Notes: generated by a model from the letters alone, not told the origin. A DNA stretch of 64,000 nt from Bacteroidota bacterium (GCA_017860455.1 JAGDMF010000005.1:1-64000); one strand, 5' to 3'. Positions 53,236 through 63,471 are shown, counted from the stretch's first letter. Made by a program: numbers and translations.

Positions 53236-54348
53236 ATGAAGGAACTCATTGCCATATTGCAAAAAGAACTGATCCATATTTATAGGGATAAAGTGTCCCT
53301 CTTTCTGGTATTGGCGATGCCTTTAGTTTTGATACTTCTTTTCGGATTTACCATAAGCACTGAAATACGAAATGCCAAAATCTCAGTTTGTGATTTAGCT
53401 CAAGATGCACAATCTAAAGCATTAATTGATGCTTTTAGAGCTTCCGGTTATTTTAAAATTGTTCATTTTCCTCAAAATCCAAATGAGATTAATCATGATT
53501 TTAAAGAGAAACAAATTAAAGCGGGAATCATTATCCCTGCCCATTTTGGTTCTCAGTTATTGTCAGATAAAGAATCTCAAATTCAAGTGATTAGCGATAT
53601 TTCAGATATTAATGTTGCCTCTGTTCTTAATAATTACATTGAATCAGTCGTGAGCCATTTTGAAGAAGAGGTTAATGAATCAGGTCATTATTCTGACAAT
53701 CCGATTCAGGTTTCCATTCAAATGTTGTACAATCCGGAATTGAACAGTGTCTATATGTTTGTTCCGGGGATTATCACTCTGATTATGATCATTATTACGG
53801 CTTTAATGTCATCTATTACCTTAGCCAGGGAAACAGAAACCAATACCATGAGGATGATGTTGATCACACCGGTTAAGAAAATCTATATTGTGGTGGGGAA
53901 AGTGATCCCCTATATGGGGCTCTCATTGTTGAGTACCATCATGATTTTAGGAATCAGTGTATGGGTTTTTAAAATGCCGATTGAAGGAAATATTTTTCTA
54001 TTACTCTTGTTGTGTATCATTTTTATGTTCACAGCTGCTTCTTTTGGTTTACTTGTTTCATCCATCTCGAATACGCAGCTGGATGCCATGATGATCACTA
54101 TGATGGGTTTGTTTTTGCCAACCGTGTTACTTTCCGGGTTTTTATTTCCACTGGATAATATGCCGTTTATTTTTCAGATACTGGCAGATATTTTCCCCGC
54201 AAAATGGTTTATTTTAGCTATTAAAGATGTGATGATTAAAGGGGCGGGGATCGCTGATATATGGCATTATATTTTGATATTAGCAGTGATGTCGGTAGTA
54301 CTTTTACGCTTCAGTATGTCTCAAATTGATAAAAGGAGAAAACAATGA
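53236..54348 (+). CDS. ABC-2 type permease (YbhS/YbhR-like), first
   Basis: A 370-aa inner-membrane permease: one N-terminal transmembrane helix (residues ~22-40, LFLVLAMPLVLILLFGFTIS), a ~130-aa periplasmic domain, and five helices in the C-terminal half with the ABC-2 pattern (YMFVPGIITLIMIIITALMSSITLARE, GLFLPTVLLSGFLFPLDNMP). It is expected to form the channel with the next permease, exporting drugs, lipids or other small hydrophobic compounds. Confidence 0.9.
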   Translation: MKELIAILQKELIHIYRDKVSLFLVLAMPLVLILLFGFTISTEIRNAKISVCDLAQDAQSKALIDAFRASGYFKIVHFPQNPNEINHDFKEKQIKAGIIIPAHFGSQLLSDKESQIQVISDISDINVASVLNNYIESVVSHFEEEVNESGHYSDNPIQVSIQMLYNPELNSVYMFVPGIITLIMIIITALMSSITLARETETNTMRMMLITPVKKIYIVVGKVIPYMGLSLLSTIMILGISVWVFKMPIEGNIFLLLLLCIIFMFTAASFGLLVSSISNTQLDAMMITMMGLFLPTVLLSGFLFPLDNMPFIFQILADIFPAKWFILAIKDVMIKGAGIADIWHYILILAVMSVVLLRFSMSQIDKRRKQ

Positions 54349-55460
54349 GAGTGATTTTGATGTTGATAAAGAAGGAGTTTTTGCAGGTTTATAGAAATAA
54401 ACTGTTAATGTCCATTTTAATAGTAGCTCCATTGGTTCAATTTGTAATTTTCCCATTTACAGCTGATTATGAAATCAAAGTAGTAAAAATCGGATTTATA
54501 GATTCGGATCATTCATCTTTAACCCGTCAAATGGTTGAGAAATTTACCTATTCTCCCTATTTTATCAATTATGGGTTTATTGAGTCACGGGATCAAGGAG
54601 AGGCTTTGATGATGCAGGATAAAGTGGATTTCATCATTGAGTTTCCTAGCCATTTTGAAAAAGATCTGATGAATGGATTATCACCTCAATTGGCAATAAC
54701 CGCCAATGCAATCAATAGCGTCAAAGCAGGAATCGGATCAGGGTATATTAAAAATGTGATTTCCAGTTTTTTTAATGAACAGAAAGAGGGATTGGCAAAT
54801 CGATCTGCTCAACCTGCAAATGTGTCGATCTCAAAAGTGTATTGGTATAATGAACAGTTAAACTACAAAAATCTGATTGTTCCCGGAATTTTAGTTATTC
54901 TGGTAACTTTGATTGGGGCTTATGTAACAGCATTAAATATTGTAAGGGAGAAAGAGATTGGGACTATTGAACAAATGAATGTTTCTCCTATTAAAAAATG
55001 GCATTTTTTATTAGGTAAAATGATTCCATTCTGGATTTTGGGAATGGTTGAGTTTATCATTGGTCTTTTACTAATGAAATTTATCTTTGGAATCTCTGTT
55101 CAAGGAAGTGTTGGTGCACTTTTACTCTGTACTTCAGTTTACCTTTTAGTCATGTTGGGACTTGGATTTTTCATCTCCTTGGTTTCCCGAAACCAACTTC
55201 AGGCGATGTTCATCGTATTTTTTCTTTTTGTAGTTTTTGTGTTGATGAGTGGATTGTTTACCCCAACCGAAGGGATGCCACAATGGGCGAAATATATCAA
55301 TTATGCCAATCCTATGTCATTCTTTATGGAAATTATTAAATTAATTGTAATGAAAGGTGCCGGTTTAATGGATGTAATGAAACCACTGATAACACTTTTT
55401 GTTATGTCTGTGTTTATCAATAGTGCAGCTTTGTTAAGCTATTCGGAAAAGAAAAAGTAG
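54345..55460 (+). CDS. ABC-2 type permease (YbhS/YbhR-like), second
   Basis: A 371-aa permease with the same plan as its upstream partner: one N-terminal helix (LLMSILIVAPLVQFVIFPFTA), periplasmic domain, five C-terminal helices, and signature LIVPGILVILVTLIGAYVTALNIVREKEIGTIEQMNVSPIKKW and VLMSGLFTPTEGMPQWA. Its start overlaps the previous gene by 4 bases. It ends the operon, two bases from the convergent lptB stop. No TolC-like outer-membrane gene is in the operon. Confidence 0.9.
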   Translation: MRVILMLIKKEFLQVYRNKLLMSILIVAPLVQFVIFPFTADYEIKVVKIGFIDSDHSSLTRQMVEKFTYSPYFINYGFIESRDQGEALMMQDKVDFIIEFPSHFEKDLMNGLSPQLAITANAINSVKAGIGSGYIKNVISSFFNEQKEGLANRSAQPANVSISKVYWYNEQLNYKNLIVPGILVILVTLIGAYVTALNIVREKEIGTIEQMNVSPIKKWHFLLGKMIPFWILGMVEFIIGLLLMKFIFGISVQGSVGALLLCTSVYLLVMLGLGFFISLVSRNQLQAMFIVFFLFVVFVLMSGLFTPTEGMPQWAKYINYANPMSFFMEIIKLIVMKGAGLMDVMKPLITLFVMSVFINSAALLSYSEKKK

Positions 55461-55461
55461 A

Positions 55462-56193
55462 TTATCTTCTAAGTTCAAAATTTTGGCCTAAATACACTTT
55501 TTTAACGTATTCATCTGATGCTAATTCTTCTGCAGATCCGGCTTTAATCACTTTCCCTTCAAAAAGCAAATAAGAGCGGTCTGTAATAGATAATGTTTCA
55601 TGAACATTATGGTCAGTGATCAAAATTCCAATATTTTTTTCCTTCAATTTAGCAACAATATGTTGAATATCCTCAACAGCAATAGGATCCACACCGGCGA
55701 AAGGTTCATCCAAAAGTATAAATTTAGGATTTGAAGCTAAACATCTTGCGATCTCGGTACGTCTTCTTTCGCCACCGGATAAATTATTCCCCAGGTTTTT
55801 CCGTACTTTTTCCAATCGAAATTCAGCAATTAACTCTTCCAATCTATCTTTTTGTTGAGCTCCGGTCATCTCTGTAAATTCAAGGATAGCTCTGATATTG
55901 TCTTCAACTGAAAGTTGTCTAAACACAGATGCTTCCTGAGGTAAATAGGCAATTCCCAATTTGGCTCTTTTGTACATTGGTAACTCTGTGATATCAATAT
56001 CATTCAGGTAAATTCTTCCGGCAAATGGTCGAATCAATCCAACAATCATATAAAAAGAAGTTGTTTTTCCGGCACCGTTTGGACCAAGAAGTCCTACGAT
56101 TTCACCCTGTTTGACATCAAAAGAGGCTTCGTTAACAACCGTTCTTGATTTATATTTTTTAACTAAATTTTCAGTTCTGATTTGGTATTCCAT
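55462..56193 (-). CDS. lptB: LPS export ABC transporter ATPase LptB
   Basis: ATPase that drives LPS extraction from the inner membrane by LptFG. 243 aa. Walker [14 protein letters not shown], signature [16 protein letters not shown], Walker [20 protein letters not shown] and the switch His ([10 protein letters not shown]) match LptB closely. Starts 3 bases after the SRPBCC gene stop. The other lpt genes are not in the window. Confidence 0.95.
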   Translation of the reverse strand: MEYQIRTENLVKKYKSRTVVNEASFDVKQGEIVGLLGPNGAGKTTSFYMIVGLIRPFAGRIYLNDIDITELPMYKRAKLGIAYLPQEASVFRQLSVEDNIRAILEFTEMTGAQQKDRLEELIAEFRLEKVRKNLGNNLSGGERRRTEIARCLASNPKFILLDEPFAGVDPIAVEDIQHIVAKLKEKNIGILITDHNVHETLSITDRSYLLFEGKVIKAGSAEELASDEYVKKVYLGQNFELRR

Positions 56194-56195
56194 GG

Positions 56196-56600
56196 TTATA
56201 ATTTTTCAGCTTCCGCCTGGATTCGATCACTTAAAATATCTATAAACTTTTGTAAAGGAGATTTGATCATCCCTTGTAAGAAAAATGGTATATCTGCCTG
56301 AAGTTCCATTTTTAATTCACATCCGGTTTGTTCAGGAGTAATATAAATTTCCAGATTAATTGGAATTTGTTTGTCATTTTTAGCATCAAAATGGACAAAT
56401 GTAGGGGCTGTTTTTTCAGTAATTTCAATACGAAAAGTGGCCACATTGTTCATGTTAAAAGAACAGTAATTCTCAGTAGCTTCAAAACCTGACACATCAG
56501 GAGGTAAATATTCCCCGAAATTGGAACAATTTGATACGAGTTGAAACACTTTGTCAGCACTATTTTGAATTTTTTTAGAATCACCGGATAACTTCATCAT
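56196..56600 (-). CDS. SRPBCC-fold hypothetical protein
   Basis: A 134-aa protein resembling the START/Bet v1-like (SRPBCC) family: short N-terminal strand [35 protein letters not shown], central antiparallel strands, and the long C-terminal helix [21 protein letters not shown]. Such proteins hold hydrophobic ligands. I use the MMKLSG start because the longer frame would begin with TTG inside the -7 element. It shares a transcript with lptB; a lipid-related role is possible but unproven. Confidence 0.72.
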   Translation of the reverse strand: MMKLSGDSKKIQNSADKVFQLVSNCSNFGEYLPPDVSGFEATENYCSFNMNNVATFRIEITEKTAPTFVHFDAKNDKQIPINLEIYITPEQTGCELKMELQADIPFFLQGMIKSPLQKFIDILSDRIQAEAEKL

Positions 56601-56621
56601 CTCATTTTTTGTTTTAATCTG

Positions 56622-56629
56622 CAAAAATA
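56622..56629 (-). promoter_or_regulatory. -7 promoter element for SRPBCC-lptB operon
   Basis: TATTTTTG on the minus strand, 22 bases before the start. Confidence 0.6.
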
Positions 56630-56822
56630 CAAAAAGTTATAGTATTGTATTCTTTTTTTTTTAACAGTCAGTTTTTTAGAATAAAATTCTAAAAATGAAC
56701 CTTTTGAAAGAAAAAAAATGAATAAAAAATGCATGAAATGTTTATTTTTTTACACTTATAAGTGTTTTTTCCCCTTAGAAAATCCTATTAAAAGCAATAT
56801 TTCTAAAAAAAATTCATTTTTT

Positions 56823-56853
56823 TTTGCAGATTAAGAAAAAATGATTATTTTTG
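56823..56853 (+). promoter_or_regulatory. canonical Bacteroidota promoter for four-helix-bundle gene
   Basis: TTTG (56823-56826), 19 bases, TATTTTTG (56846-56853); ATG 31 bases later. The 283-bp gap is otherwise A/T runs without a gene. Confidence 0.8.
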
Positions 56854-56883
56854 ACAAAATTTTCTAACCAAACCCATTTGAAT

Positions 56884-57315
56884 ATGAACGAACAAGAAAA
56901 CTCAGTAAGCTTCTTCAGATTTGAAGATTTACGTATCTACGCTAAAGCACTTGATTATATCAACTGGCTTCATGCAGTTGTAAATCAATTCCCTACCAAT
57001 CAACAACTCAACTTAGGTGATCCATTTCTTAAATCCGCACAAAATATTGCCTTACATCTTGCAGAAGGATCAGCCAGAAACAAAGCCCAATTTGTGTATT
57101 ATTTAAAAATGGCAAAAAGTTCTGTTAGAGAGTGTGTTGTTTATACCGAAATCGCATCTCGCCTTCATTCAATGGAAGATAATCAAAAAGATTATTCTAG
57201 AAACCAATTGATGGAATTAACCAAAATGATTGGTTCACTTGTAGCATCTTTGCAAAGAACTGTTTCAGCATCGCGTGAAGATGATGATATGGATGGGTTA
57301 GGTGATATGATGTAA
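56884..57315 (+). CDS. four-helix-bundle protein (S23/TIGR02436 family)
   Basis: A 143-aa all-helical protein of the family first noted in 23S rRNA intervening sequences. Signature: FRFEDLRIYAKALDYINWLHAVV, then IALHLAEGSARNKAQFVYYLKMAKSSVRECVVY. It forms a pentameric four-helix bundle; the role is unknown. Here it is a free-standing gene rather than an rRNA insert, with its own strong promoter and a terminator. Confidence 0.85.
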   Translation: MNEQENSVSFFRFEDLRIYAKALDYINWLHAVVNQFPTNQQLNLGDPFLKSAQNIALHLAEGSARNKAQFVYYLKMAKSSVRECVVYTEIASRLHSMEDNQKDYSRNQLMELTKMIGSLVASLQRTVSASREDDDMDGLGDMM

Positions 57316-57340
57316 TTCATAATTATTCTTAATAATAATG

Positions 57341-57376
57341 AAGAGTGTGGTTCAATTGTGGACTACACTCTTTTTA
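57341..57376 (+). terminator. terminator after four-helix-bundle gene
   Basis: Arms AAGAGTGTGG (57341-57350) and CTACACTCTT (57363-57372), one G-U pair, 12-base loop, followed by TTTATTTT. Confidence 0.85.
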
Positions 57377-57392
57377 TTTTATAAAAAATCAC

Positions 57393-57400
57393 TATTTTTG
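57393..57400 (+). promoter_or_regulatory. -7 promoter element for DUF1015 gene
   Basis: TATTTTTG on the plus strand followed by GC, 41 bases before the ATG at 57441. Confidence 0.6.
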
Positions 57401-57440
57401 CACTTTATAATTCTAATAATATTATTAATACTTTATAATT

Positions 57441-58691
57441 ATGGCAATAGTAAAACCTTTTAAAGGCTTGAGACCTCCTAAAGAGATCGTTAAGCAATTG
57501 GCATCCAGACCTTATGATGTTCTAAATTCTGCAGAAGCTCGTATCGAAGCTGCCGGTAATCCCTATTCTTTATTGAGAGTTACCAAAGCGGAAATTGACC
57601 TTCCTGAAGGAATTGATGAACATTCTCAAGAAGTGTATGACAAAGTGGTTGAAAATTTTAACTTATTTAAAAACAACCAATGGTTAGTACAAGATCAAGA
57701 TGAAAAATTTTACATCTATGCACAAACTATGGATGGAAGAACTCAGTACGGTATTGTAGCCTGCACTCATATTGATGATTATTTGAATAATAATATCAAA
57801 AAACACGAATTAACCCGTAAAGATAAAGAGGAAGATAGAATGATTCACGTTAGAATCACTAACGCAAATGTGGAACCGGTTTTCTTCTCCTATCCAGCAA
57901 ATCCAAAAATTGACGCTATCGTTAATCAAATTATTAACAATCAAAAACCGGAATACGACTTTATCGCTGATGAAGGGTTTGGCCACACTTTTTGGGTAAT
58001 CAACGATCCTGCTATCAATGCAGAAATCGTCGAAATCTTTAGAAAAGAGATCCCTTATTTATACGTAGCCGACGGACATCATAGAACTGCAGCTGCTGCT
58101 TTAGTAGGTAGTGAAAAAAGAAATGCAAATCCTGATCATAACGGTAAAGAAGAGTATAACTATTTTATGTCTGTTATTTTTCCTGATAATCAATTGAAAA
58201 TTATTGATTATAACCGTGTGATTAAAGATTTAAACGGCCATTCTAAAGAGGAGTTAATTGCACTTTTAGAAGAAACTTTTGTTGTTGAAAATATGGGATC
58301 AGACATTTATACGCCTGCTCAATTACATGAATTTAGTATGTATATCGATGGAAATTGGTATAAATTGACTGCAAAACCAGGTACTTTTAATGATGCAGAT
58401 CCAATCGGAGTTCTTGATGTGACTATCTTATCCAATCTTGTCTTGGATAAAATTTTAGGAATTAAAGACCTAAGAACTGATAAAAGAATTGATTTCGTAG
58501 GTGGTATCCGTGGGTTAGGTGAATTAAAACGTAGAGTGGATAATGGTGAAATGAAAGTTGCTTTTGCTTTGTATCCTGTTTCTATGAAACAATTGATCGA
58601 TATCGCCGATACTGGTAATATTATGCCTCCAAAAACAACCTGGTTCGAACCAAAATTACGTTCCGGATTGGTAATCCATGAATTGGCTTAA
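57441..58691 (+). CDS. DUF1015-family protein
   Basis: A 416-aa cytoplasmic protein with the DUF1015 pattern: VKPFKGLRPPKEIVKQLASRPYDVLNSAEA at the N-terminus, LYVADGHHRTAAAAL in the middle and VGGIRGLGEL near the C-terminus. ADGHHR resembles a catalytic or metal-binding site. The family is often encoded beside serA/serC in Bacteroidota and has been linked with serine metabolism; those genes are not here. Function not established. Confidence 0.9.
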   Translation: MAIVKPFKGLRPPKEIVKQLASRPYDVLNSAEARIEAAGNPYSLLRVTKAEIDLPEGIDEHSQEVYDKVVENFNLFKNNQWLVQDQDEKFYIYAQTMDGRTQYGIVACTHIDDYLNNNIKKHELTRKDKEEDRMIHVRITNANVEPVFFSYPANPKIDAIVNQIINNQKPEYDFIADEGFGHTFWVINDPAINAEIVEIFRKEIPYLYVADGHHRTAAAALVGSEKRNANPDHNGKEEYNYFMSVIFPDNQLKIIDYNRVIKDLNGHSKEELIALLEETFVVENMGSDIYTPAQLHEFSMYIDGNWYKLTAKPGTFNDADPIGVLDVTILSNLVLDKILGIKDLRTDKRIDFVGGIRGLGELKRRVDNGEMKVAFALYPVSMKQLIDIADTGNIMPPKTTWFEPKLRSGLVIHELA

Positions 58692-58737
58692 TTCGAAATT
58701 AATTATTTTTTAATTAATAAAAAATGAAACAATCAAT

Positions 58738-58766
58738 AGCCCTGTACTTTAATGCAGGGCTTTTTT
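58738..58766 (+). terminator. terminator after DUF1015 gene
   Basis: Arms AGCCCTG (58738-58744) and CAGGGCT (58755-58761), 10-base loop, then a T run. Confidence 0.92.
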
Positions 58767-58799
58767 AACGTTCAACGTTTAACGTTTAACGTTCAACGT
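58767..58799. repeat. AACGTTN tandem word repeat
   Basis: AACGTTC AACGTTT AACGTTT AACGTTC AACGT directly after the terminator; the same word family as at 29.4 kb. Confidence 0.9.
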
Positions 58800-58873
58800 G
58801 ATCTATTAAATTATTTTGTAATTTTACAATTTAAAATGAAAAATTTCGTTAGAGTAATCTAAACACAAATGTT

Positions 58874-61800
58874 ATGAGAAATATTTCCCTAAAATTAGCC
58901 GCTTTTATAAGCTTTTTTATTTTAATTTTAAACTTTTCTTCTAATGCACAAACCACCGCCAAAGAGGATCTGTTGTTGCAAACTTTAATCGAAGAGTGCA
59001 ATAGAAATTATGCCATTTTAAAGACTCAGGATCCCCCTGTATATCTACTGAGTTACCGGTTAGAAGATCAGATAATGAATAATATCACTTCCAATTTGGG
59101 GTCTATCAGTTCTTCAGTTTCAGAAAAGAATAGAATAATAACTATACAGGTCAGGATTGGGAATAAATCTATGGATAATTATCGGGAAATGAGAAATCAA
59201 ACCTTCTCCTATTTTGTTTATGATGATGATATTACCATCCCTATTGACAACAATTATTTAGCAGTGAAACAAACTTTATGGAGAGAAACAGAAAGAGTAT
59301 ATAGAGCTGCCTTATTGAAATATGAACAGGTAAAAGCGAATGCTGCTGTAACAACAGAATTAGATGATAAATCACCGGATTATTCCGATAGTCAGTTGGA
59401 AAGTTATTATGAACCTGTTCTAACCAATACTCAATTTGATGTAGAATTGTGGAAATCAAAATTAAACAGATTTACAGCACCCTTTTTACCATTTCATAAC
59501 ATTTTACAAGGTAGAGCTTCCATTCGTTTTTCAGTTATAAGAAAAATGTTTGTAAGTAGCGAAGGGGTTGCCATTGCTCAAAATAATACTTATACCCACT
59601 TATTTGTTTCTTTGGAGGGAAAAGCTGATGATGGAATGGAGATTCCTATTTACAAATCATGGTTTGCATTCTATCCGGATGAATTACCGAATGACGAAAC
59701 GGTCTTATCAGAGGTAGATAAACTTAGAGATCTTTTAGAAAGATTAAGAACAGCTCCAATTGTAGATACTTATTCTGGTCCTGCGATTTTATCCAATGAT
59801 GCAGCCGGCGTTTTTTTCCATGAAATCTTTGGTCATAGAGTGGAAGGAGCCAGATTAAAAAGTGAAAACGATGGACAAACATTCAAAAAGAAAGTGGGAG
59901 AGATCGTTTTAAATCCTGATATAACCATCACATTTGATCCTACCATAAAATATTATAATTCAATTCCATTAAATGGTAGCTATGTGTTTGATGATGAGGG
60001 AATAAGAGGATCAAAAGTGGTTGTTGTTGAAAAAGGGATTTTGAAAAACTTCTTAATGACAAGAACTCCGATTGAAGGATTTGATTATTCTAATGGGCAT
60101 GCAAGAGCACAGGCCGGGTATCAGCCGGTGTCCAGACAATCGAATCTGATCGTTGAAACCCAACATCCCTATTCGGATATTGAATTGAAAAATATGTTGA
60201 TTCAGGAAGCTAAAAATCAGGGGAAAGAGTATGGATACTTTTTCAAAAAAGTAACCGGTGGGTTTACTACAACCGGAAGATATATGCCTAATTCCTTTAA
60301 TGTTACCCCAATTGAAGTTTATCGGATCTATGTGGATGGTCGTCCTGATGAATTGGTTAGAGGTGTTGATTTAATTGGAACCCCATTAGCTATGTTTAGT
60401 CAAATTGGCGCAATTGGAACCACAGCCGGAAATTTTGCCGGAACATGTGGTGCTGAATCAGGTGGAATCCCTGCAGGATGTTGCTCTCCAGCTGTTTTTG
60501 TAAAAAGAATTGAATTACAAAAACAAAATAAATCTCAGGAAAAACCCACAGTTTTACCAAGAACTTCCGAAGTTCAACCTATTGAAAATAAACAGGAACT
60601 GATATTTAAAGCTATGGAAGATGAGCTCATGAGAAACAGACAAAATCTTTTCATTGCAGGCCTTAAATCTCCCTATTTTTATAGTTATACCGTTGCTGAT
60701 GCTAAATTTGTAGCCATCAATTGCTATTTGGGTGGTATCATATATTCCAATGAAAAAGTTCTTAATTCTCAAAACGCCAAAGTATTAGTTGGTTCGAACA
60801 AATATAATAATCTTAATTTCTTTGATGAAAATTCAATTTACTCCAGCCAATCAGAAACAGCACTGTCACAAGAACTCGATTATACCAATATAAGAAATAG
60901 CTTCTGGATAGCTACAGACTCTAAATATAAATCTGCTGCAGAATTAATTGAAACTAAAACCGTATCTATCGCCCAACAAGTTTTACCTCCTGAATTATTA
61001 GCTCTTCCCGATTTTTATCCTGTCGATGTGAAAACCAATTACTTACAGGATGATTCTGAACCTTTTTCTAAGTCATTGCTGGAAGATCTTGGTGTACAAT
61101 TATCGAAAATTTTTGAAAGCTATCCCAATTTTACCTATTCCGGAGTCCAAATTAATGCTATTGATGCTTCTATTTATTTTGTAAGCTCTGAACAAATGAA
61201 GTTTAAACAACCTTATAATTTGATTACAATTCGTGCTTTTGCACAAACAAGAGCAGAAGATGGAGAGATTTTATCAGATTATATAGATCTTTATTTTACT
61301 TCTCAAAATGAGATCCCAATGTTGAACGTACTCGCTCAACAAGTGAAATCTATGGCTGATCGACTTGATTTACTCAGAACAGCTCCGATCATTTCGGAAG
61401 CTTATAGTGGACCGGTAATGTTTATGGATGATGCTGTGGCAGAAGTTTTTTCAAACGCATTTATTGAAGATAATGACGGGATTTTAGCAGGTAGAAAGTT
61501 TATTAGTAGTACAAGTGAGATTTCTCAGTGGATGACCAGTTATGTTCCAAAAGAGAATAAATCGGAACGATTAATCAATAAAAAAGTGATCTCCAGGAAT
61601 TTAAATATCATGACTGCTGATTACTTGAAATCTTACAATAATGTTTCTCTTATTGGCCATTTTACATTGGATGCTGATGGCGTTAATCCCGATAATAATC
61701 TTAAGGTTATTGAGAATGGAGTCCTAAAAAGTGTTTTAACAAACAGAATACCTTCATTTTCTTCTGAAAGCTCTAATGGTCATGAAAGATTCGGTTTCAC

Positions 61801-62332
61801 CAGCAATAAAATCGGTTCTGATTTAGCTCCCGGAGTTCTTATGATGACCTTTGAAAATGATGGAAAATTTGTTCTTTCTTACCAAAAAATGAAAAAAAGA
61901 TTGATCGAACTCGCAAAGGAAGAGGATTATGAATATGCTTATATTGTAGTCAAATTACCAAATCGTTCCGTGAATCTACTAGGTGTTGGTGACTATTTTA
62001 GTTCAAATGGATTTGTGAAACCTATTATTGTTTATAGAGTAAATGTTAAAGATGGGTCTGAACAGTTGGTAAGAACTACAAAAATGAACGTTTTGAAAAT
62101 GAAATCCTTTAAACATGTGGAAGCTGTAACTAAAGAATTGGTTCCATTTAATAGAATGTTTAGAGGAAAGAAAAGTAGATTTTATGGCTATAATGAATCT
62201 GCATTATTTGGGATTCCTGTTAGTTTTATTCTGCCAAAAGCAATCATATTCAAAGAGTTGGAAATTGAAAAAGATGATGAAATCATGAGGATGAAACAAC
62301 CTTTAGTTCCTAATCCAATTCAAAAACCTTAA
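58874..62332 (+). CDS. secreted single-chain TldD/TldE-like metalloprotease
   Basis: A 1152-aa exported protein with a signal peptide (cut after SSNAQ). Residues ~30-550: TldD/PmbA-family protease with the zinc motif HEIFGH (H316, E317, H321) and the TldD core TAGNFAGTCGAESGGIPAGCC. Residues ~575-1152: a second copy of the fold, aligned by LRTAPI...YSGP, but with the zinc motif replaced by FSNAFIEDNDG. In E. coli TldD (active) and TldE (inactive) form a cytoplasmic heterodimer that trims unstructured peptides and microcin B17 or CcdA. Here both halves are one secreted chain, so it probably degrades or processes peptides in the periplasm or outside. Confidence 0.88.
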   Translation: MRNISLKLAAFISFFILILNFSSNAQTTAKEDLLLQTLIEECNRNYAILKTQDPPVYLLSYRLEDQIMNNITSNLGSISSSVSEKNRIITIQVRIGNKSMDNYREMRNQTFSYFVYDDDITIPIDNNYLAVKQTLWRETERVYRAALLKYEQVKANAAVTTELDDKSPDYSDSQLESYYEPVLTNTQFDVELWKSKLNRFTAPFLPFHNILQGRASIRFSVIRKMFVSSEGVAIAQNNTYTHLFVSLEGKADDGMEIPIYKSWFAFYPDELPNDETVLSEVDKLRDLLERLRTAPIVDTYSGPAILSNDAAGVFFHEIFGHRVEGARLKSENDGQTFKKKVGEIVLNPDITITFDPTIKYYNSIPLNGSYVFDDEGIRGSKVVVVEKGILKNFLMTRTPIEGFDYSNGHARAQAGYQPVSRQSNLIVETQHPYSDIELKNMLIQEAKNQGKEYGYFFKKVTGGFTTTGRYMPNSFNVTPIEVYRIYVDGRPDELVRGVDLIGTPLAMFSQIGAIGTTAGNFAGTCGAESGGIPAGCCSPAVFVKRIELQKQNKSQEKPTVLPRTSEVQPIENKQELIFKAMEDELMRNRQNLFIAGLKSPYFYSYTVADAKFVAINCYLGGIIYSNEKVLNSQNAKVLVGSNKYNNLNFFDENSIYSSQSETALSQELDYTNIRNSFWIATDSKYKSAAELIETKTVSIAQQVLPPELLALPDFYPVDVKTNYLQDDSEPFSKSLLEDLGVQLSKIFESYPNFTYSGVQINAIDASIYFVSSEQMKFKQPYNLITIRAFAQTRAEDGEILSDYIDLYFTSQNEIPMLNVLAQQVKSMADRLDLLRTAPIISEAYSGPVMFMDDAVAEVFSNAFIEDNDGILAGRKFISSTSEISQWMTSYVPKENKSERLINKKVISRNLNIMTADYLKSYNNVSLIGHFTLDADGVNPDNNLKVIENGVLKSVLTNRIPSFSSESSNGHERFGFTSNKIGSDLAPGVLMMTFENDGKFVLSYQKMKKRLIELAKEEDYEYAYIVVKLPNRSVNLLGVGDYFSSNGFVKPIIVYRVNVKDGSEQLVRTTKMNVLKMKSFKHVEAVTKELVPFNRMFRGKKSRFYGYNESALFGIPVSFILPKAIIFKELEIEKDDEIMRMKQPLVPNPIQKP

Positions 62333-63471
62333 GCTCCATCCATAATTTGTAAAATTATTTTGGTCTTTCCATTATGGGATCTGTTTCTATAATTACTTAG
62401 AAAGAGTAAAAATAATCTATCTTTTGGCCTGTAGGTCATTACATGATGAAATCCTCTCCATAAACCACCGTGATATACTAAATTTCCTGTTATTTCATTG
62501 ACTTCAATACGTAATCCATAGCCATACGCTTCTGAAGGAATAACTCCATTGATCTGATTATGAGGTGAAATCGCTTGATGAACATACCTTTTTGAAATAA
62601 TTTTATTGTCAATAAAATATGCCTGATACCACTTGTATAGATCTTCGGCAGTTGAATACATCGATTTGTCCCCTAATACACTATTGAGAATATTATCGGG
62701 AACCTCTTCTCCATCAATGAGATGACCTTTACTTACGTTAAAAGTAGTATTGTTTCGTATTTCTGTATAAAAATAGGTGTGGGTCATTCCTGCAGGAATT
62801 AACAAATTGGCTCTCACATAATCAGGAAAACTTTGACCGGTAATTTGCTCAATAATCGAAGCGAGTAGAGCATAATTTGTGTTGGTATACTTGAATTCAA
62901 TTCCGGGAGTAGCCGTCATAATCGGGATGTCACAGGTTAGATATTGTAGTAACATCTGATTCGTAAAGATGGTGTCTGTTCTGAAAAATTGTTCGAAATC
63001 TAAATACTCAGGTAATCCGGATGTATGTGTCAGTAAATGTTTGATTTTAACTGTGTTGTATGGTAAATCAGGAAAATAATCAATCAGATAATCCTCTAAA
63101 GAGAGGGAATCATGCTCCACTAATTTTAAAATGGCTGCAGCTGTGAATTGTTTCGAAACAGAAGCTAAATCAAAGAGTGTAGTTTCAGTAATTTTATTGG
63201 TAACATTTTTTTTTGCGGTTAATGATTTATATCCTCCGGTATATTGAAACATTACGGAATCATCAGAGACAAAAAGTATGCTTCCATTTATTACTTTTGC
63301 GATTTTCGAAAGTTCATCGTTTACTTGTTCTAATTTAAATTGATGATTGGCTTCTTTAAAAATGGCGTTGATTTCGTAAATACTTGTCTTTTCTAGCGGT
63401 TTTTGAACAGCGGGTTTGGGCTGATGTGTTCCTAAAAAAAGTACCTGTAAAAAAATCACTAAGTAACTCAT
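62329..63471 (-). CDS. serine hydrolase, class C beta-lactamase/PBP-like fold
   Basis: A 380-aa exported hydrolase. The serine active-site motif SVSK (S104, K107), the YTN motif (FKYTNTNYALLAS) and the HGG triad (VYHGGLWRGF) are all present. LLTHTSGLPEYLDF is the usual segment of this fold. The N-terminus (SYLVIFLQVLFLG) is a short signal peptide. Substrates of the family range from D-amino peptides and penicillins to esters, so the substrate is open. The stop overlaps the tldD-like stop (shared TTAA), and the start overlaps the GSCFA gene stop by 4 bases. Confidence 0.88.
   Translation of the reverse strand: MSYLVIFLQVLFLGTHQPKPAVQKPLEKTSIYEINAIFKEANHQFKLEQVNDELSKIAKVINGSILFVSDDSVMFQYTGGYKSLTAKKNVTNKITETTLFDLASVSKQFTAAAILKLVEHDSLSLEDYLIDYFPDLPYNTVKIKHLLTHTSGLPEYLDFEQFFRTDTIFTNQMLLQYLTCDIPIMTATPGIEFKYTNTNYALLASIIEQITGQSFPDYVRANLLIPAGMTHTYFYTEIRNNTTFNVSKGHLIDGEEVPDNILNSVLGDKSMYSTAEDLYKWYQAYFIDNKIISKRYVHQAISPHNQINGVIPSEAYGYGLRIEVNEITGNLVYHGGLWRGFHHVMTYRPKDRLFLLFLSNYRNRSHNGKTKIILQIMDGA

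Noticed and set aside
56884-57315. 23S rRNA intervening sequence
   Set aside because: The encoded S23-like protein is typical of such inserts, but no rRNA sequence surrounds it and it has its own promoter and terminator.
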